Of a stretch of DNA of 64,000 nt, positions 1 to 9,077 are shown piece by piece. Origin of the DNA: Thalassotalea sp. 42_200_T64 (lineage in GTDB: Bacteria > Pseudomonadota > Gammaproteobacteria > Enterobacterales > Alteromonadaceae); the NCBI GenBank assembly GCA_002162925.1, contig MABC01000042.1, forward strand, positions 48,349 to 112,348, given 5' to 3'. Within the stretch, counting starts at the first letter, position 1. The number at the start of each line of letters is the position of its first letter. A program made the position numbers and the translations under genes. The notes below the pieces were generated by a model. It did no database searches, was not told the DNA's origin, and saw nothing but the letters and a program-made list of their open reading frames with translations.

Positions 1-399
1 GATAATATGAAACCGGCATTAATGAACTGGTGCATGACTCACAAAGATAAATTAAACCGCCATACGTTATACGCAACGGGCACGACCGGGGCGTTATTGA
101 AAAATAAAGCGGAATTAAAGGTTACCTCATTGATCAGTGGTCCATTAGGAGGTGATCAACAAATAGGCGCGTTAATTACCGAACAAAAAATTGATATGCT
201 GATTTTCTTCTGGGACCCGTTAGAAGCACAACCACACGACCCAGACGTTAAAGCGTTATTGAGATTGGCTGCAGTGTGGAACATACCGGTAGCCTGTAAT
301 CAATCCACTGCCGATTTATTAATTACCTCGATATTATTCGATCAAGAGTATCCAAAATCTATTCCAGATTACTCCAGCTATTTGTCAAAAAGAACTTAA
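1..399 (+). CDS. mgsA: Methylglyoxal synthase, 3' part (5' end outside window)
   Basis: MgsA converts dihydroxyacetone phosphate to methylglyoxal and phosphate, a cytosolic bypass of lower glycolysis that relieves sugar-phosphate build-up. The visible 132 codons align by eye with E. coli MgsA from about residue 20 to the end: YATGTTG phosphate-binding motif, [12 protein letters not shown] with the catalytic Asp, [19 protein letters not shown] and VWNIPVACN. Codons Asp-Asn precede the first ATG (position 7) in frame and match the family, so the true start lies upstream of the window and the ATG at 7 is internal. About 20 N-terminal residues are missing from view. The reading frame is intact to the TAA stop. 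Confidence 0.95.
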   Translation, partial: DNMKPALMNWCMTHKDKLNRHTLYATGTTGALLKNKAELKVTSLISGPLGGDQQIGALITEQKIDMLIFFWDPLEAQPHDPDVKALLRLAAVWNIPVACNQSTADLLITSILFDQEYPKSIPDYSSYLSKRT

Positions 400-411
400 G
401 ATAGGGGCTAA

Positions 412-440
412 GGAACTAGGAACTAGGAACTAGGAACTAG
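412..440. repeat. 7-bp tandem array, GGAACTA x4
   Basis: Four perfect head-to-tail copies of GGAACTA lie in the convergent gap between mgsA and trmB. It is one of ten 7-bp-period arrays in this window. Confidence 0.95.
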
Positions 441-525
441 CAGGGTATTTTATTTCAAGTGAATTTCAGCGTCTCCGGCTTAGCTATGATAAAAACAATA
501 CCGACTTCTAATGCTAACGCGATCT

Positions 526-577
526 CCCCGTTCCCCGTTCCCCGTTCCCCGTTCCCCGTTCCCCGTTCCCCGTTCCC
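526..577. repeat. 7-bp tandem array, CCCCGTT x7
   Basis: Seven perfect copies of CCCCGTT plus CCC end eight bases before the trmB terminator hairpin. Read on the other strand the unit is GGGGAAC, a relative of the GGAACTA unit about 100 bp away. The two arrays sit in the same gap in opposite orientation. Confidence 0.95.
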
Positions 578-584
578 AAAACAA

Positions 585-616
585 TAAGGGCTTTGAACGT
601 TAATTCAAAGCCCTTT
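585..616 (-). terminator. Intrinsic terminator of trmB (possibly bidirectional)
   Basis: The hairpin arms AAGGGCTTTGAA and TTCAAAGCCCTT enclose a 6-nt loop. It lies 26 bases after the trmB stop and could also stop transcripts from mgsA. Confidence 0.8.
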
Positions 617-641
617 ATTTTAATCTGATTTGTTTAATCAA

Positions 642-1370
642 CTAGTCTTGTTTGGCGTACTGTAAATCCCAAACACCGTGACCTAAGTTTTGGCCGCGGT
701 TTTCAAATTTTGTTAACGGGCGAGAATCTGGGCGTGGTACGTAATCATTACTCTCTGATACGTTTTTAAAGCCCGGCGCACCTTGCATATCTTCTAACAT
801 ACATTCGGCGTAGTTTTCCCAGTCGGTGGCCATATGAAATACCCCACCTACTTTTAACACACCGCGAATGCTTTCAATAAACTCAGGTTTAACAATGCGG
901 CGTTTGTGGTGCTTGGCTTTGTGCCAAGGATCAGGGAAGAATAATTGCACAGTATCCACCGAGTTTGCTTCGATGCAATCGGCTAATATTTCAATCGCAT
1001 CGTGCTCGTATACTTTTAAATTTTCGACGCCTTCGGTTTCGGCCAATGCCAAACAGGCACCAACACCAGGCCGATGAACTTCAATACCAATAAAGTTACG
1101 CTCTGGCGCATTTTTTGCCATTTCTACCAATGACTTACCCATACCAAAACCGATTTCTAAGGTGATCGGGTTTTCATTGCCAAATAAACTGCGACTGTCA
1201 ATCTTGGCATCGCTATGATTTAAGCCCATGGTATCCCATAACGTTTCAAGAGCACGTGCCTGTCCTTTAGTTAAACGGCCTTCACGTTTTACAAAACTTC
1301 GAACTTTGCGAATGTATTTGCCTTCGGCTTGTGCTTGTTCGACAGTTTTGTGTTTGTTCTCGTTACTCAT
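642..1370 (-). CDS. trmB: tRNA (guanine-N7-)-methyltransferase
   Basis: TrmB uses S-adenosylmethionine to methylate G46 in the variable loop of tRNAs. The 242-residue length is normal for the family. Class I methyltransferase motif I is EIGFGMGKS at residues 72-80, and the family signature [13 protein letters not shown] is at 146-158. The N-terminus with [14 protein letters not shown] is the usual extension in gammaproteobacteria. The ATG start has a GGGTGATC-type purine stretch upstream. It runs divergently from mutY with yggL in between, as in E. coli and relatives. An intrinsic terminator follows. Confidence 0.97.
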   Translation of the reverse strand: MSNENKHKTVEQAQAEGKYIRKVRSFVKREGRLTKGQARALETLWDTMGLNHSDAKIDSRSLFGNENPITLEIGFGMGKSLVEMAKNAPERNFIGIEVHRPGVGACLALAETEGVENLKVYEHDAIEILADCIEANSVDTVQLFFPDPWHKAKHHKRRIVKPEFIESIRGVLKVGGVFHMATDWENYAECMLEDMQGAPGFKNVSESNDYVPRPDSRPLTKFENRGQNLGHGVWDLQYAKQD

Positions 1371-1500
1371 AGGGTGATCTCTTTACGGTTAATGCTTAAT
1401 ACAAATAAGGCGCGTATTATCCTGTTTTGTAAAACAGAATTCAACTGCGCCTTAACACTAAAACCTAAACATCAGATATGCTTGGTTTATTAAGTGGGGT

Positions 1501-1520
1501 TTATACCAATTTGGTATTAT
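1501..1520. repeat. ACCAATTTGGT palindrome
   Basis: The sequence TTATACCAATTTGGTATTAT sits just after the yggL stop. A near-identical palindrome lies at 41084-41101 downstream of truA, and half-sites occur near 40011 and 50002. It looks like a small dispersed intergenic palindrome. Confidence 0.6.
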
Positions 1521-1849
1521 GACCACCAAACATCGTAAAGATCAGATACAGCAACTGACTGAGCACCAGCTTGGGTTAACCAGCCTTCTACAGTTTTGCG
1601 ATCTTCTTCAGTACATTTACCTAATTTTTGCGTGCAAATCAGGCCATGCCAAATTAAATCGCCTTCACCACCAAAACCTAAACTGTTTGGCTCAATGGCT
1701 TCGCTGAAAAAGTTATTAAGAAATTCATCAATAGCATCGTTGCTAGTGCCTTCGGCAAATTTCCAGGCAACGTCAAACCCTAACTCTTGGAACTCATCTA
1801 CGCGCATTTTTTTACGTAGGCGACGGCTACGGTTTTTTGATTCAGTCAT
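1517..1849 (-). CDS. yggL: YggL family (DUF469) ribosome-associated protein
   Basis: The 110-residue protein starts with the family hallmark NRSRRLRKKMRVDEFQELGF and ends with LYDVWWS, and it contains GLICTQKLGKCTEED. The E. coli homologue YggL has been described as associating with the 50S ribosomal subunit; nothing in the sequence shows more than family membership. It is unusually acidic after the basic N-terminus. It lies upstream of trmB on the same strand (147 bp gap), the conserved order, and is divergent from mutY. Confidence 0.92.
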   Translation of the reverse strand: MTESKNRSRRLRKKMRVDEFQELGFDVAWKFAEGTSNDAIDEFLNNFFSEAIEPNSLGFGGEGDLIWHGLICTQKLGKCTEEDRKTVEGWLTQAGAQSVAVSDLYDVWWS

Positions 1850-2024
1850 GCTGTTCTCAACTATTTATGTCATTTGCCGCGAAGAATAGTGTTATTTGGT
1901 GAAAATGCCAAGTTTTATTGTGTTAATTATCGTACTTGTTGGCATTAACTTGCCATAGATCAACTGAGTTAAAACCGCTACACTCGCACTCATTAAAATA
2001 AAAAGTGTATTGTAGTTGTGAATA

Positions 2025-3098
2025 ATGAAATTTAGTGAACAGGTTTTACATTGGTTTAATGAGCAAGGGCGAAAGCATTTCCCCTGGCAACAAAATAAAA
2101 CACCATACCGGGTATGGATTTCAGAGATCATGCTGCAACAAACGCAAGTCACCACGGTAATTCCGTACTACCTGCGTTTTATGGAAAGCTTCCCCACCAT
2201 TACCGATTTGGCCAATGCTGATGAAGATCTGGTTCTTCATCACTGGACCGGTTTAGGCTATTACGCCAGAGCCCGTAACTTGCATAAAGCGGCAAAAATC
2301 ATTCGTGATCAGTATCAAGGCAATTTCCCCGAAGATATTGAACAGGTGATCGCCCTGCCCGGCATCGGCCGCAGCACCGCCGGTGCCATCTTATCGTTGT
2401 CGCTTAATCAACATCACCCTATTTTAGATGGCAATGTAAAACGGGTATTAGCACGCCACTTTATGGTCTCCGGATACCCGGGGCAAAGTGCCTTTGACAA
2501 ACAATTATGGCTACTTTCTGAAAAACTGACGCCAGAGTTTGGCGTTGCCAACTTCAATCAGGCGATGATGGATTTAGGCGCTACGGTTTGCACCAGAGGT
2601 AAACCGAGTTGTACTGAGTGCCCATTAAAAACCGATTGCCAGGCGTTCTATCATGAAAAGCAAAGTGAATTCCCGGGTAAAAAACCGAAAAAGCAAAAGC
2701 CAGAGAAGAAAACCATGATGGTAATGTTTCACCAAGGTGATTCCGTATATATGTATAAGCGGCCACCTTCTGGCATATGGGGTGGTTTGTGGAGCTTTTA
2801 TGAAATTACACAACTTGATGAACTGCAAGCTTTGACGGACAAATTAGGCTTTATAATAACAGCAAGCGAAGCACTTACCGAATTTCGTCATACCTTTTCG
2901 CATTTCCATCTCGACATCACCCCTTTGATAGTGGATGTCGTTGAAGATACTAATGCCAATAATGCCACTAATATTAATGAAAATAGCCCGCATCTTTGGT
3001 ACCATCTTCAGCGCGGTGAAAATGTAGGGTTAGCCGCATCGAGTAAAACCCTATTAGCATTACTTAATAATACCAAGCAAAAAGAGAAGCAACTATGA
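2025..3098 (+). CDS. mutY: A/G-specific adenine DNA glycosylase
   Basis: MutY removes adenine mispaired with 8-oxoguanine in base-excision repair. The helix-hairpin-helix is at [13 protein letters not shown] (residues 110-122), the catalytic Glu34 lies in [10 protein letters not shown] and the catalytic Asp135 in [13 protein letters not shown]. The [4Fe-4S] ligands Cys189, Cys196, Cys199 and Cys205 have the standard 6-2-5 spacing. A C-terminal NUDIX-like 8-oxoG recognition domain spans about 225-345 ([24 protein letters not shown]). The length of 357 residues is normal. The stop overlaps the yggX start (ATGA), so the pair is probably translationally coupled. Confidence 0.98.
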   Translation: MKFSEQVLHWFNEQGRKHFPWQQNKTPYRVWISEIMLQQTQVTTVIPYYLRFMESFPTITDLANADEDLVLHHWTGLGYYARARNLHKAAKIIRDQYQGNFPEDIEQVIALPGIGRSTAGAILSLSLNQHHPILDGNVKRVLARHFMVSGYPGQSAFDKQLWLLSEKLTPEFGVANFNQAMMDLGATVCTRGKPSCTECPLKTDCQAFYHEKQSEFPGKKPKKQKPEKKTMMVMFHQGDSVYMYKRPPSGIWGGLWSFYEITQLDELQALTDKLGFIITASEALTEFRHTFSHFHLDITPLIVDVVEDTNANNATNINENSPHLWYHLQRGENVGLAASSKTLLALLNNTKQKEKQL

Positions 3099-3367
3099 GT
3101 CGTAAAGTATTTTGCCAACATTTCAAAAAAGATGATGACGGTTTAGATTTTCAATTTTACCCAGGCGATATCGGTAAAAATATTTTCGATAACATCGGCA
3201 AAGAAGCCTGGGGCATCTGGCAGAAAAAACAAACCATGTTAATTAATGAAAATAAACTGTCGATGATGAACCCGGAAGACAGAAAATTCTTAGAAACCGC
3301 TATGGTTGCATTTTTATTTGAAGGCAAAGAACCTGAAATTGAAGGTTACACCCCAGAAAACAAATAA
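3095..3367 (+). CDS. yggX: Probable Fe(2+)-trafficking protein
   Basis: YggX is a small cytosolic protein that protects iron-sulfur enzymes from oxidative damage. The 90-residue product carries the family signature [18 protein letters not shown] with the single conserved Cys near the N-terminus, then [22 protein letters not shown] and [13 protein letters not shown]. The start overlaps the mutY stop by four bases. Pairing an iron-sulfur repair enzyme (MutY) with YggX is the conserved gammaproteobacterial arrangement. Confidence 0.97.
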   Translation: MSRKVFCQHFKKDDDGLDFQFYPGDIGKNIFDNIGKEAWGIWQKKQTMLINENKLSMMNPEDRKFLETAMVAFLFEGKEPEIEGYTPENK

Positions 3368-3396
3368 AATTTTCCAAATGAAAGATTAAATAATAA

Positions 3397-3431
3397 ATAA
3401 AGGCTGTTTTTTAAACGGCCTTTTTTATTTT
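3397..3431 (+). terminator. Intrinsic terminator of mutY-yggX
   Basis: The arms AAGGCTGTT and AACGGCCTT (one G-T pair) are followed by a T-rich tract. Confidence 0.75.
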
Positions 3432-3529
3432 TTGAGAAAGTCTAGGGTCTGTTGAACTGTATTATTTGCTCAATAAACGCCTGGATTGGATTAAAAACCA
3501 ACAAACAAACATTTTTTTAAAAAAAGTAG

Positions 3530-3558
3530 TTGACTGAATAACAGAAAAACAGTCTAAT
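3530..3558 (+). promoter_or_regulatory. Sigma-70 promoter of the tRNA-Phe/tRNA-Thr unit
   Basis: The -35 box TTGACT (3530-3535) and -10 box TCTAAT (3553-3558) are separated by exactly 17 bp. The GC-rich discriminator AGCGCCC after the -10 is typical of stable-RNA promoters under stringent control. Confidence 0.75.
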
Positions 3559-3605
3559 AGCGCCCGTCTTCAAGGCAAAGCCAAAAAGACATAAGAATAG
3601 ACACT

Positions 3606-3681
3606 GCCTCGATAGCTCAGTCGGTAGAGCAGGGGATTGAAAATCCCCGTGTCCCTGGTTCGATTCCGGGTCGAGGCACCA
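3606..3681 (+). tRNA. tRNA-Phe (GAA)
   Basis: The 76-nt gene has a full cloverleaf: acceptor GCCTCG/CGAGGC, D-arm AGCTCAGTCGGTAGAGC, anticodon stem GGGGA/TCCCC around TTGAAAA (anticodon GAA), T-loop GGTTCGATTCC and an encoded CCA. It is 100 bp upstream of tRNA-Thr and probably co-transcribed. Confidence 0.98.
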
Positions 3682-3780
3682 TCTATTCCTAACCTATTTT
3701 GAATAAGTGTTTACCTAAACATTTATTCGGTGCCAAGATAATTGATTGAATAAATTAAATTATCGCACACAGTTTTGTGT

Positions 3781-3856
<76 letters not shown>

Positions 3857-3863
3857 TTTACAA

Positions 3864-3892
3864 TAAGCCCTAACTTCGGTTAGGGCTTTTTT
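3864..3892 (+). terminator. Intrinsic terminator of the tRNA unit
   Basis: AAGCCCTAAC, a TTCG tetraloop, then GTTAGGGCTT with a run of T: a near-ideal rho-independent terminator. Confidence 0.92.
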
Positions 3893-3899
3893 GTATCTA

Positions 3900-4551
3900 G
3901 CGATGGGTCAAATTCTATAGTTAATTTCACTAGCACCATTAAAACCACCTACCCCACCTATTCTGCACCCTATACGTGATTTAATCCTGTCATACCAAGA
4001 AGTTAATAGGCACGAAATACACACCATTTTGAATACCCCTAACTAGGGCACTGATTTTACCTAGGGTAAGTAAATTTGAATTGATTCATTTATCTATTGA
4101 TATAAAATTAATTCGTTAATTTTGATCAAATTGGGCGAGTAAAAAAGGATTTAAGCCGTTGCTATAGGGTAATGGGGTTAGTGTATAGGCTGCTAAAACT
4201 GCGGCATTAGATTTTTAGGGTGAATGGTCTGATGGTGTAAATTTCCGAACTGGGTATTAGCACCAGTAATATCAGTTAGTTTGTGCAGTGAGTGATTTTA
4301 ATTTACCAGTGAATAGCAGATAAAACAGATGGATTATCATCAAACTGATTTAATGTATTAATGATTACTTACTTTTATATAAAACTAAGTTTAATAAATA
4401 TCTATCTGTTTTATCTGCTCTATTTTTATTTGTTGGTTAACTTGTTTTTTATTTCCTTAATTCCTTTTATTACCCATACCAAACAAGGGACTCTCAGGCA
4501 TATTTCAGTTGCTATAATAATCTAAGGAGTAACTAATAGTTTGAGAACGTT
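3900..4551. other. Gene-free AT-rich stretch before the transposase
   Basis: No credible coding region is seen in these 650 bases. Composition drops to clearly AT-rich compared with the preceding genes. It contains the 105-bp inverted-repeat element at 4315-4419. It probably forms the left part of the mobile segment carrying the transposase, but no element boundary could be fixed. Confidence 0.5.
4315..4419. repeat. 105-bp element bounded by 20-bp inverted repeats
   Basis: AGCAGATAAAACAGATGGAT at 4315-4334 and its inverse ATCTATCTGTTTTATCTGCT at 4400-4419 match in 19 of 20 positions (16 contiguous). The 65 bp between them has no ORF. It could be a MITE-like element, an element end or a long hairpin; no second copy was seen in the window. 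Confidence 0.7.
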
Positions 4552-5928
4552 ATGCCACAAAACAAACTTTCCATCAATAAAGCAGTAAGAATACTAGAGC
4601 TATTTGCTTTTGAAAGGCTAAATAAAACTCAAATTTCAAAATTACTCAATCTATCCAGAGGGACTGTCATAAAATATGTTCAGTTGTACGAAAAATCAGA
4701 ATTAACATACTCCGATTTATTTCTGCGTAAAAAGAAAGAAATAATCAGCTCACTTAATGTAAACCGCACGCCTAAAAGAACAGAAAGACAAGAACGAGTA
4801 GTTACTATTTTTTCCACACTACATGAAAGCCTTAAAAAAGGAGATACTAACCTTAAGAAATTTTGGACGGTATATTTTAAGAATGAAATTAATGGCTACC
4901 AATATACTCAATTCGTTCATAAGTATCACAAATGGCGTATTGCTAATGATATGGAAAAAATAACCTTTAATAGATGGAAAATCAATCAAATTGAACCTTG
5001 TGATCTTGAGATATTAAATGAGTGGAGACTCTCAACTAACAGAAATCGGTGGGAAAAATCTGTTGCTATTTTGGGACTTTACGAAGGAGAACATATTACT
5101 GTAATTAGTAAAAAAATTGAAAGATCTATAAGGACAATTAAAAAGTGGGTCAATTCCCTATCAGAAAAGGGTATTGCAAGCATTGACCTAAGAAGGACTA
5201 GAATCGTTCCTGCTAAAGTTAAAGAACGAATGGAAAAGAAATCGAACAACATCATGAAATTACTTCATGAGCCACCATCACTTCACAATATAAACAGAAC
5301 ATCTTGGAGTTTAAAGTCGCTATCAATGGCTTACAAAGAATATTATGGTGACCCAATATCCATGACAACAGTATCGAAATACATTCGCGATAAAGGTTAC
5401 GCTTTCAAAAAAGCAAAAGTAGTATTAACTAGTCCAGATCCTGATTATCGACGAAAATTGTCTAACATTAAGAAAATTTTATCTAACCTCAAAGAAAATG
5501 AGAAGTTTTTTTCTATTGATGAGTATGGACCAACGGCAATTAAAATACGAGGTGGAAGAACCTACACGCATCGTGGAGTTTTAGATACGGTGCCTCAATA
5601 TCAAGTGTCTAAGGGAAGCCTTATATGCACAACAGCATTAGAATTGTCCACAAATCAAATAACTAATTTCTATTCAGATAAAAAAAACACGACAGAAATG
5701 ATTAAATTATTAATGATTTTACTTGAACAATACAAAACTGAAGAACGAATTTTCCTATCTTGGGATGCAGCTTCTTGGCATGCGTCAAAAGAGTTGGACA
5801 AAAAAGTAAGTGAGATAAACAACGACGAATACAGAAAAAAAAATAACACACCTTATGTTGAATTAGCCAAAGATGGCGAAAAATGGTTGCCAATGGAAGA
5901 AATATTTAAACTGACTGAACAGCCTTAA
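4552..5928 (+). CDS. Chimeric transposase: IstA-like N-terminus, IS630-like DDE half, C-terminally truncated
   Basis: This 458-residue protein has two parts. Residues 1-130 resemble the N-terminus of IS21 IstA transposases (HTH LNKTQISKLLNLSRGTVIKYV at 23-43; FWTVYFKNEINGYQYTQFVHKYHKW at 104-128). Residues 165-439 resemble an IS630 transposase: second HTH at 173-210, first catalytic Asp323 in SIDEYGPTAI, second Asp405 in LSWDAASWHASKEL. The related IS630 proteins I know continue after VELA with PLP..AQFLNVIES, which supplies the third acidic residue. Here the frame diverges at about residue 440 and ends 19 residues later, so the enzyme is probably inactive. No istB-like gene or terminal repeats are seen. 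Codon use is more AT-rich than in neighbours, consistent with transfer. The family comparison is from memory. Confidence 0.75.
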   Translation: MPQNKLSINKAVRILELFAFERLNKTQISKLLNLSRGTVIKYVQLYEKSELTYSDLFLRKKKEIISSLNVNRTPKRTERQERVVTIFSTLHESLKKGDTNLKKFWTVYFKNEINGYQYTQFVHKYHKWRIANDMEKITFNRWKINQIEPCDLEILNEWRLSTNRNRWEKSVAILGLYEGEHITVISKKIERSIRTIKKWVNSLSEKGIASIDLRRTRIVPAKVKERMEKKSNNIMKLLHEPPSLHNINRTSWSLKSLSMAYKEYYGDPISMTTVSKYIRDKGYAFKKAKVVLTSPDPDYRRKLSNIKKILSNLKENEKFFSIDEYGPTAIKIRGGRTYTHRGVLDTVPQYQVSKGSLICTTALELSTNQITNFYSDKKNTTEMIKLLMILLEQYKTEERIFLSWDAASWHASKELDKKVSEINNDEYRKKNNTPYVELAKDGEKWLPMEEIFKLTEQP

Positions 5929-5957
5929 TAGTAGAAAATCTAAATACCTCCCCAAAC

Positions 5958-5996
5958 TAAAAAGCTAGTTTTCAATTTGAAAACTAGCTTTTTTTT
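5958..5996. terminator. Bidirectional terminator between transposase and GntR regulator
   Basis: AAAGCTAGTTTTC and GAAAACTAGCTTT pair around a short loop, flanked by A and T runs on either side. It can serve both converging genes. Confidence 0.85.
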
Positions 5997-6016
5997 AACT
6001 TTAAATGCTATTTAAA

Positions 6017-6928
6017 CTATGCCACTTCTTCCAGATCATGTGCAGAACGCAACAGGGTTTTCTTCGCCGTGTTTAAATGCGTTTCCATAGCGGTAAGTAC
6101 ACCAGAGGTATTGTGTGCCAGTAATTGCGTGATTATCTCTACGTGCTCTTTAAGGGCGACGACATTTCGCTCAAACTCATCACCTTTGTTCCACTGGTAA
6201 TGGTAGTGGCAAATCAAAGATACTACATCAAAGAACTGCATGAAAAATCGATTTTCAGAAGCTCGTTGGATGATAAAATGAAATTTCCTGTCTAATTCAC
6301 TAAGCTCGGTATAACGGTTTTCAACATCGGCGAGAACCTCGTTGTGCTTGTCCAGTAATATCGACAACTCTTGCCAAACTTCATCATCTTTAGGAGTCGC
6401 TAACAGCTTGGTAATTGAGCTCATTTCCAAAATACGTCTGAACTCTACCAGCTCTAGTGCAAATTTCGCATCAAATTCAACCATTTGCCATTTTGCTCTG
6501 GGGCTTTTATTAATTAAGCCAAAACGTGAGAATTTGATCAAAAACTCTCTTACGGTAATGGTGTTGCAACCCGATGATTTGGCCAGTTCGAGCTCTGAGA
6601 ATTTATCACCCGGCAACAGTTTTCCGTGGTTAATAAGATCGAGGAAATACTTTTCGATGATTTCTTCTTTCGACGAGACACTATTGCTGGTATCAAAGTA
6701 GTCCCCCTCTTGTGACGCTCTCAGTACCTGCTTTTGTGAGCCGTCGATGGCGACAATGCCTTTTTTTTCCAACTCAAGTAATGCCGTACGAATGGTAGTT
6801 CGGCTAACATTGAGCTTTTTTGCCAAGGTATTATCTTTTAAGAAAACAATACTGCCTTCACTAAAATCAACCAGGGTTGCTAATATACCGTTTACGGTTT
6901 CCTGAATAAGGTGACTATGACCACTCAC
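6017..6928 (-). CDS. GntR-family regulator with two winged helices and an FCD domain
   Basis: This 303-residue regulator has an N-terminal winged helix (HTH NTLAKKLNVSRTTIRTAL, 33-50), a second winged helix (SELELAKSSGCNTITVREFL, 111-130) and a C-terminal FCD ligand/metal domain at about 155-290 with the expected histidines (RKFHFI, KEHVEI, ETHLNT). FCD proteins normally have one winged helix, so the duplicated N-terminus is notable. It lies downstream of the broken alpha-L-fucosidase on the same strand, and such regulators often control sugar-acid or sugar catabolism; control of that locus is inference. A perfect palindrome lies 30 bp upstream of its start, suggesting autoregulation. Confidence 0.85.
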   Translation of the reverse strand: MSGHSHLIQETVNGILATLVDFSEGSIVFLKDNTLAKKLNVSRTTIRTALLELEKKGIVAIDGSQKQVLRASQEGDYFDTSNSVSSKEEIIEKYFLDLINHGKLLPGDKFSELELAKSSGCNTITVREFLIKFSRFGLINKSPRAKWQMVEFDAKFALELVEFRRILEMSSITKLLATPKDDEVWQELSILLDKHNEVLADVENRYTELSELDRKFHFIIQRASENRFFMQFFDVVSLICHYHYQWNKGDEFERNVVALKEHVEIITQLLAHNTSGVLTAMETHLNTAKKTLLRSAHDLEEVA

Positions 6929-6957
6929 GCCGACATTCCTTCTTAGTATGAAAATTA

Positions 6958-6976
6958 ATTTTAGAGTCTCTAAAAT
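6958..6976 (-). promoter_or_regulatory. Putative operator of the GntR regulator
   Basis: ATTTTAGAG-T-CTCTAAAAT is a perfect 9+1+9 palindrome 30-48 bp upstream of the regulator's start codon. The size fits a GntR dimer site. No other copy was seen in the window, so autoregulation is the simplest reading. Confidence 0.6.
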
Positions 6977-7121
6977 CAGTATATCTGAATGTGTTGTTTA
7001 TTTATAGTAATACGGAATAAATTATAATTCCGGTTAAAAAGTAGTTTTTTTCACCATAAAGACAAAATAAAGTCATTAAACTAAGTTCAGGTTATGTAAC
7101 GTTTAGCTAAACTTGTAGCAA

Positions 7122-7187
7122 CCTTCACTGAACTGCAGAATTTATGCCGTCCATGGCAATTCTAAGTTAATTCATCCCTGAATTAGA
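7122..7187 (+). repeat. Composite interspersed repeat, copy
   Basis: CTGCAGAATTTATGCCGTCC, then TGGCAATTCTAAGTTAATT and the hairpin TAATTCA-TCCC-TGAATTA, directly before the fucosidase terminator. Confidence 0.75.
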
Positions 7188-7219
7188 AAAAGGCTTTAGC
7201 TGTTCAGCTAAAGCCTTAT
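7188..7219 (-). terminator. Intrinsic terminator of the fucosidase locus
   Basis: AAGGCTTTAGCTG and CAGCTAAAGCCTT form a 13-bp stem with a 2-base loop, followed on the minus strand by a T run. Confidence 0.85.
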
Positions 7220-7244
7220 TCGTTTTTTAACACAACTCGTTACG

Positions 7245-9077
7245 CTAATGAGTTGGCGCGACTAATTTTATCGAATCAATATCAATATTCATTGCCCGGT
7301 AGCGCTGATCTTTTGCCTTGAAGTCTTTGGTACTGGCTTTCAATTCAAAGCCTTGTCCTTGCTTGAATACAATTTTTTGTATGCCGGCCTGAGTAAAGTT
7401 CAATTCACCGACAGTGGCTTGCACATTTTGACCAGTACTTTTGCTGACCTTAACCGCTTGTTCATTGCCATCAAATGACTGTAACGTTTTTACTTTTTTG
7501 CCTTTACCTTTAAGGTTGAAAGCTAATTCATCACTGCTATTGGCTAAGATAAAATCTTTATATCTCATCTTATAGTTTACTTTCACTTGATAGCTACCAG
7601 CACGCGGCACATCAACATACCAACTGCGCGAGAAATCTTTTAACATCGAACGATAACTTTCTTTACCAAACTTGCCATGTTTCGTCGCTTGCTCACCGGC
7701 TAAAGTGATAATGCCATTTTGATCGGCTTTGCTATGCTTAGGCACAATCGTTAACGTACCGGTATAACTTAGTTTGATAATGGTTAAGTTGAGATCTTTT
7801 TTCACTGATGCAAGATCAATCACGGTGTCACCATCAAGCTGCTCAACCGCTAATTGATTTTCAATCGCCGTTAACGGAGTGGCCAGTTGCACCTTATTCA
7901 CTAATCCTGGTAATACCAGCTTATTGTCTTCTGGCCAGTGATGAACATGTAGATAGAGGGCATCATTTGAGGTCGACACTTGGCCCCAGTCTAATTTAAG
8001 GAATGGGTTTAGGTCTGTTTCAAAAATCGCTTCGTTATTTTTTCGAGCCACTTACCTACGCCAACCAATACATCTTTTTCATAAGGTAAAATGCTGCCAT
8101 CGCCTTTCGGGCCAATATTTAATAAAAAGTTTCCGCCCATACTGGCAATATCTGACAGCTTACGAACTTGCACGGCAATTTGTTCGTAAAGAGGTAAACC
8201 TTTCACCCACGATTTGTAACCCCAGGTGTGATAAAAGGTTCTTGGCGTTTCCCACGGGTATTCGGTGATCGGTGAATCTGGCACATGGTTATCTGGCATG
8301 GTGAGAAAATCCCCTTGATTATTCATCACCCGGCCATTAATTAAGGCGTCTGGTTGATACTTTTTCACCGTATCCCGAAAGCGTTTGCTTTGTGCCAGCG
8401 TTGGCTCACCCATATCAAAAAATACTTCGACAATTTCACCATAATTGCTCATCAGCTCTTCCAATTGCGCCACTTGAAAGTCTTCATTGGCTTTTGACAC
8501 CTTGCTAAACACGCTGATTTACCATCACTTGGATTACGCTCAGGGTTTGGCCCGTTAAAGTGCCAGTCAGGCGTAGAGTAATAGACACCAAGTTTTAAAC
8601 CGTGACGCTGGTGGCGTCGGCCAGTTGTTTAAGTAGATCTTTTTTATAAGGGGTGTAGTCAACGATATCAAAATCGGTATGCTTAGAATCAAACATGGCA
8701 AAACCATCATGATGCTTGGTAGTTAACACGATATAACGCATGCCGGCCTGCTTAGCCAACTTAACTACAGCGTCAGCATCAAAATTTGATGGATTAAAGT
8801 GTTGGACTACCTTTTGGTAATCTTGTTGCGATATATCGGCATGGCGTTGAATTTGTTCACCGAGTTTTTCAATTTCTTTGCCCTGCCAAACTCCGGCAAG
8901 ATCGGCATACGCACCAAAATGGATAAATAAACCAAAGCGCAATGCTTGCCACTTGGCAATGGCCGATTCATTTTTTTGCTGCGGCACAACTACGTCACTC
9001 TGCTCGACAGCAAAACTCGGTGACATAGCAGAAGATAATAAACTGGTGAGTAATACCGGCTTAGATAATTTAAACAT
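7245..9077 (-). pseudogene. GH29 alpha-L-fucosidase, broken by three frameshifts
   Basis: The three pieces together make a complete secreted GH29 alpha-L-fucosidase, an enzyme removing terminal L-fucose from algal or animal glycans. Piece 1 (8595-9077) has a signal peptide, then FGLFIHFGAYAD and YIVLTTKHHDGFAMFDSKHTDFD. A middle piece in another frame reads HGLKLGVYYSTPDWHF. Piece 2 (8009-8512) has EVFFDMGEPT with the expected nucleophile Asp, and MGGNFLLNIGPKGDG. Piece 3 (7245-8051) is the C-terminal beta-sandwich. Shifts lie near 8612, near 8512 and in a 6-T run at 8038-8043 (minus-strand A6 where A7 would restore WLEKNNEAIF). Each is repaired by one inserted base. It is either a decaying gene or has sequencing errors; the neighbouring broken genes favour decay. 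Confidence 0.88.

Noticed and set aside
1892..2155. 87-residue minus-strand ORF at the mutY start
   Set aside because: It overlaps the start of mutY, has no ribosome-binding site and no recognisable features.
3900..4551. Possible small genes upstream of the transposase
   Set aside because: Short frames there have no ribosome-binding sites, and their composition matches non-coding AT-rich DNA.
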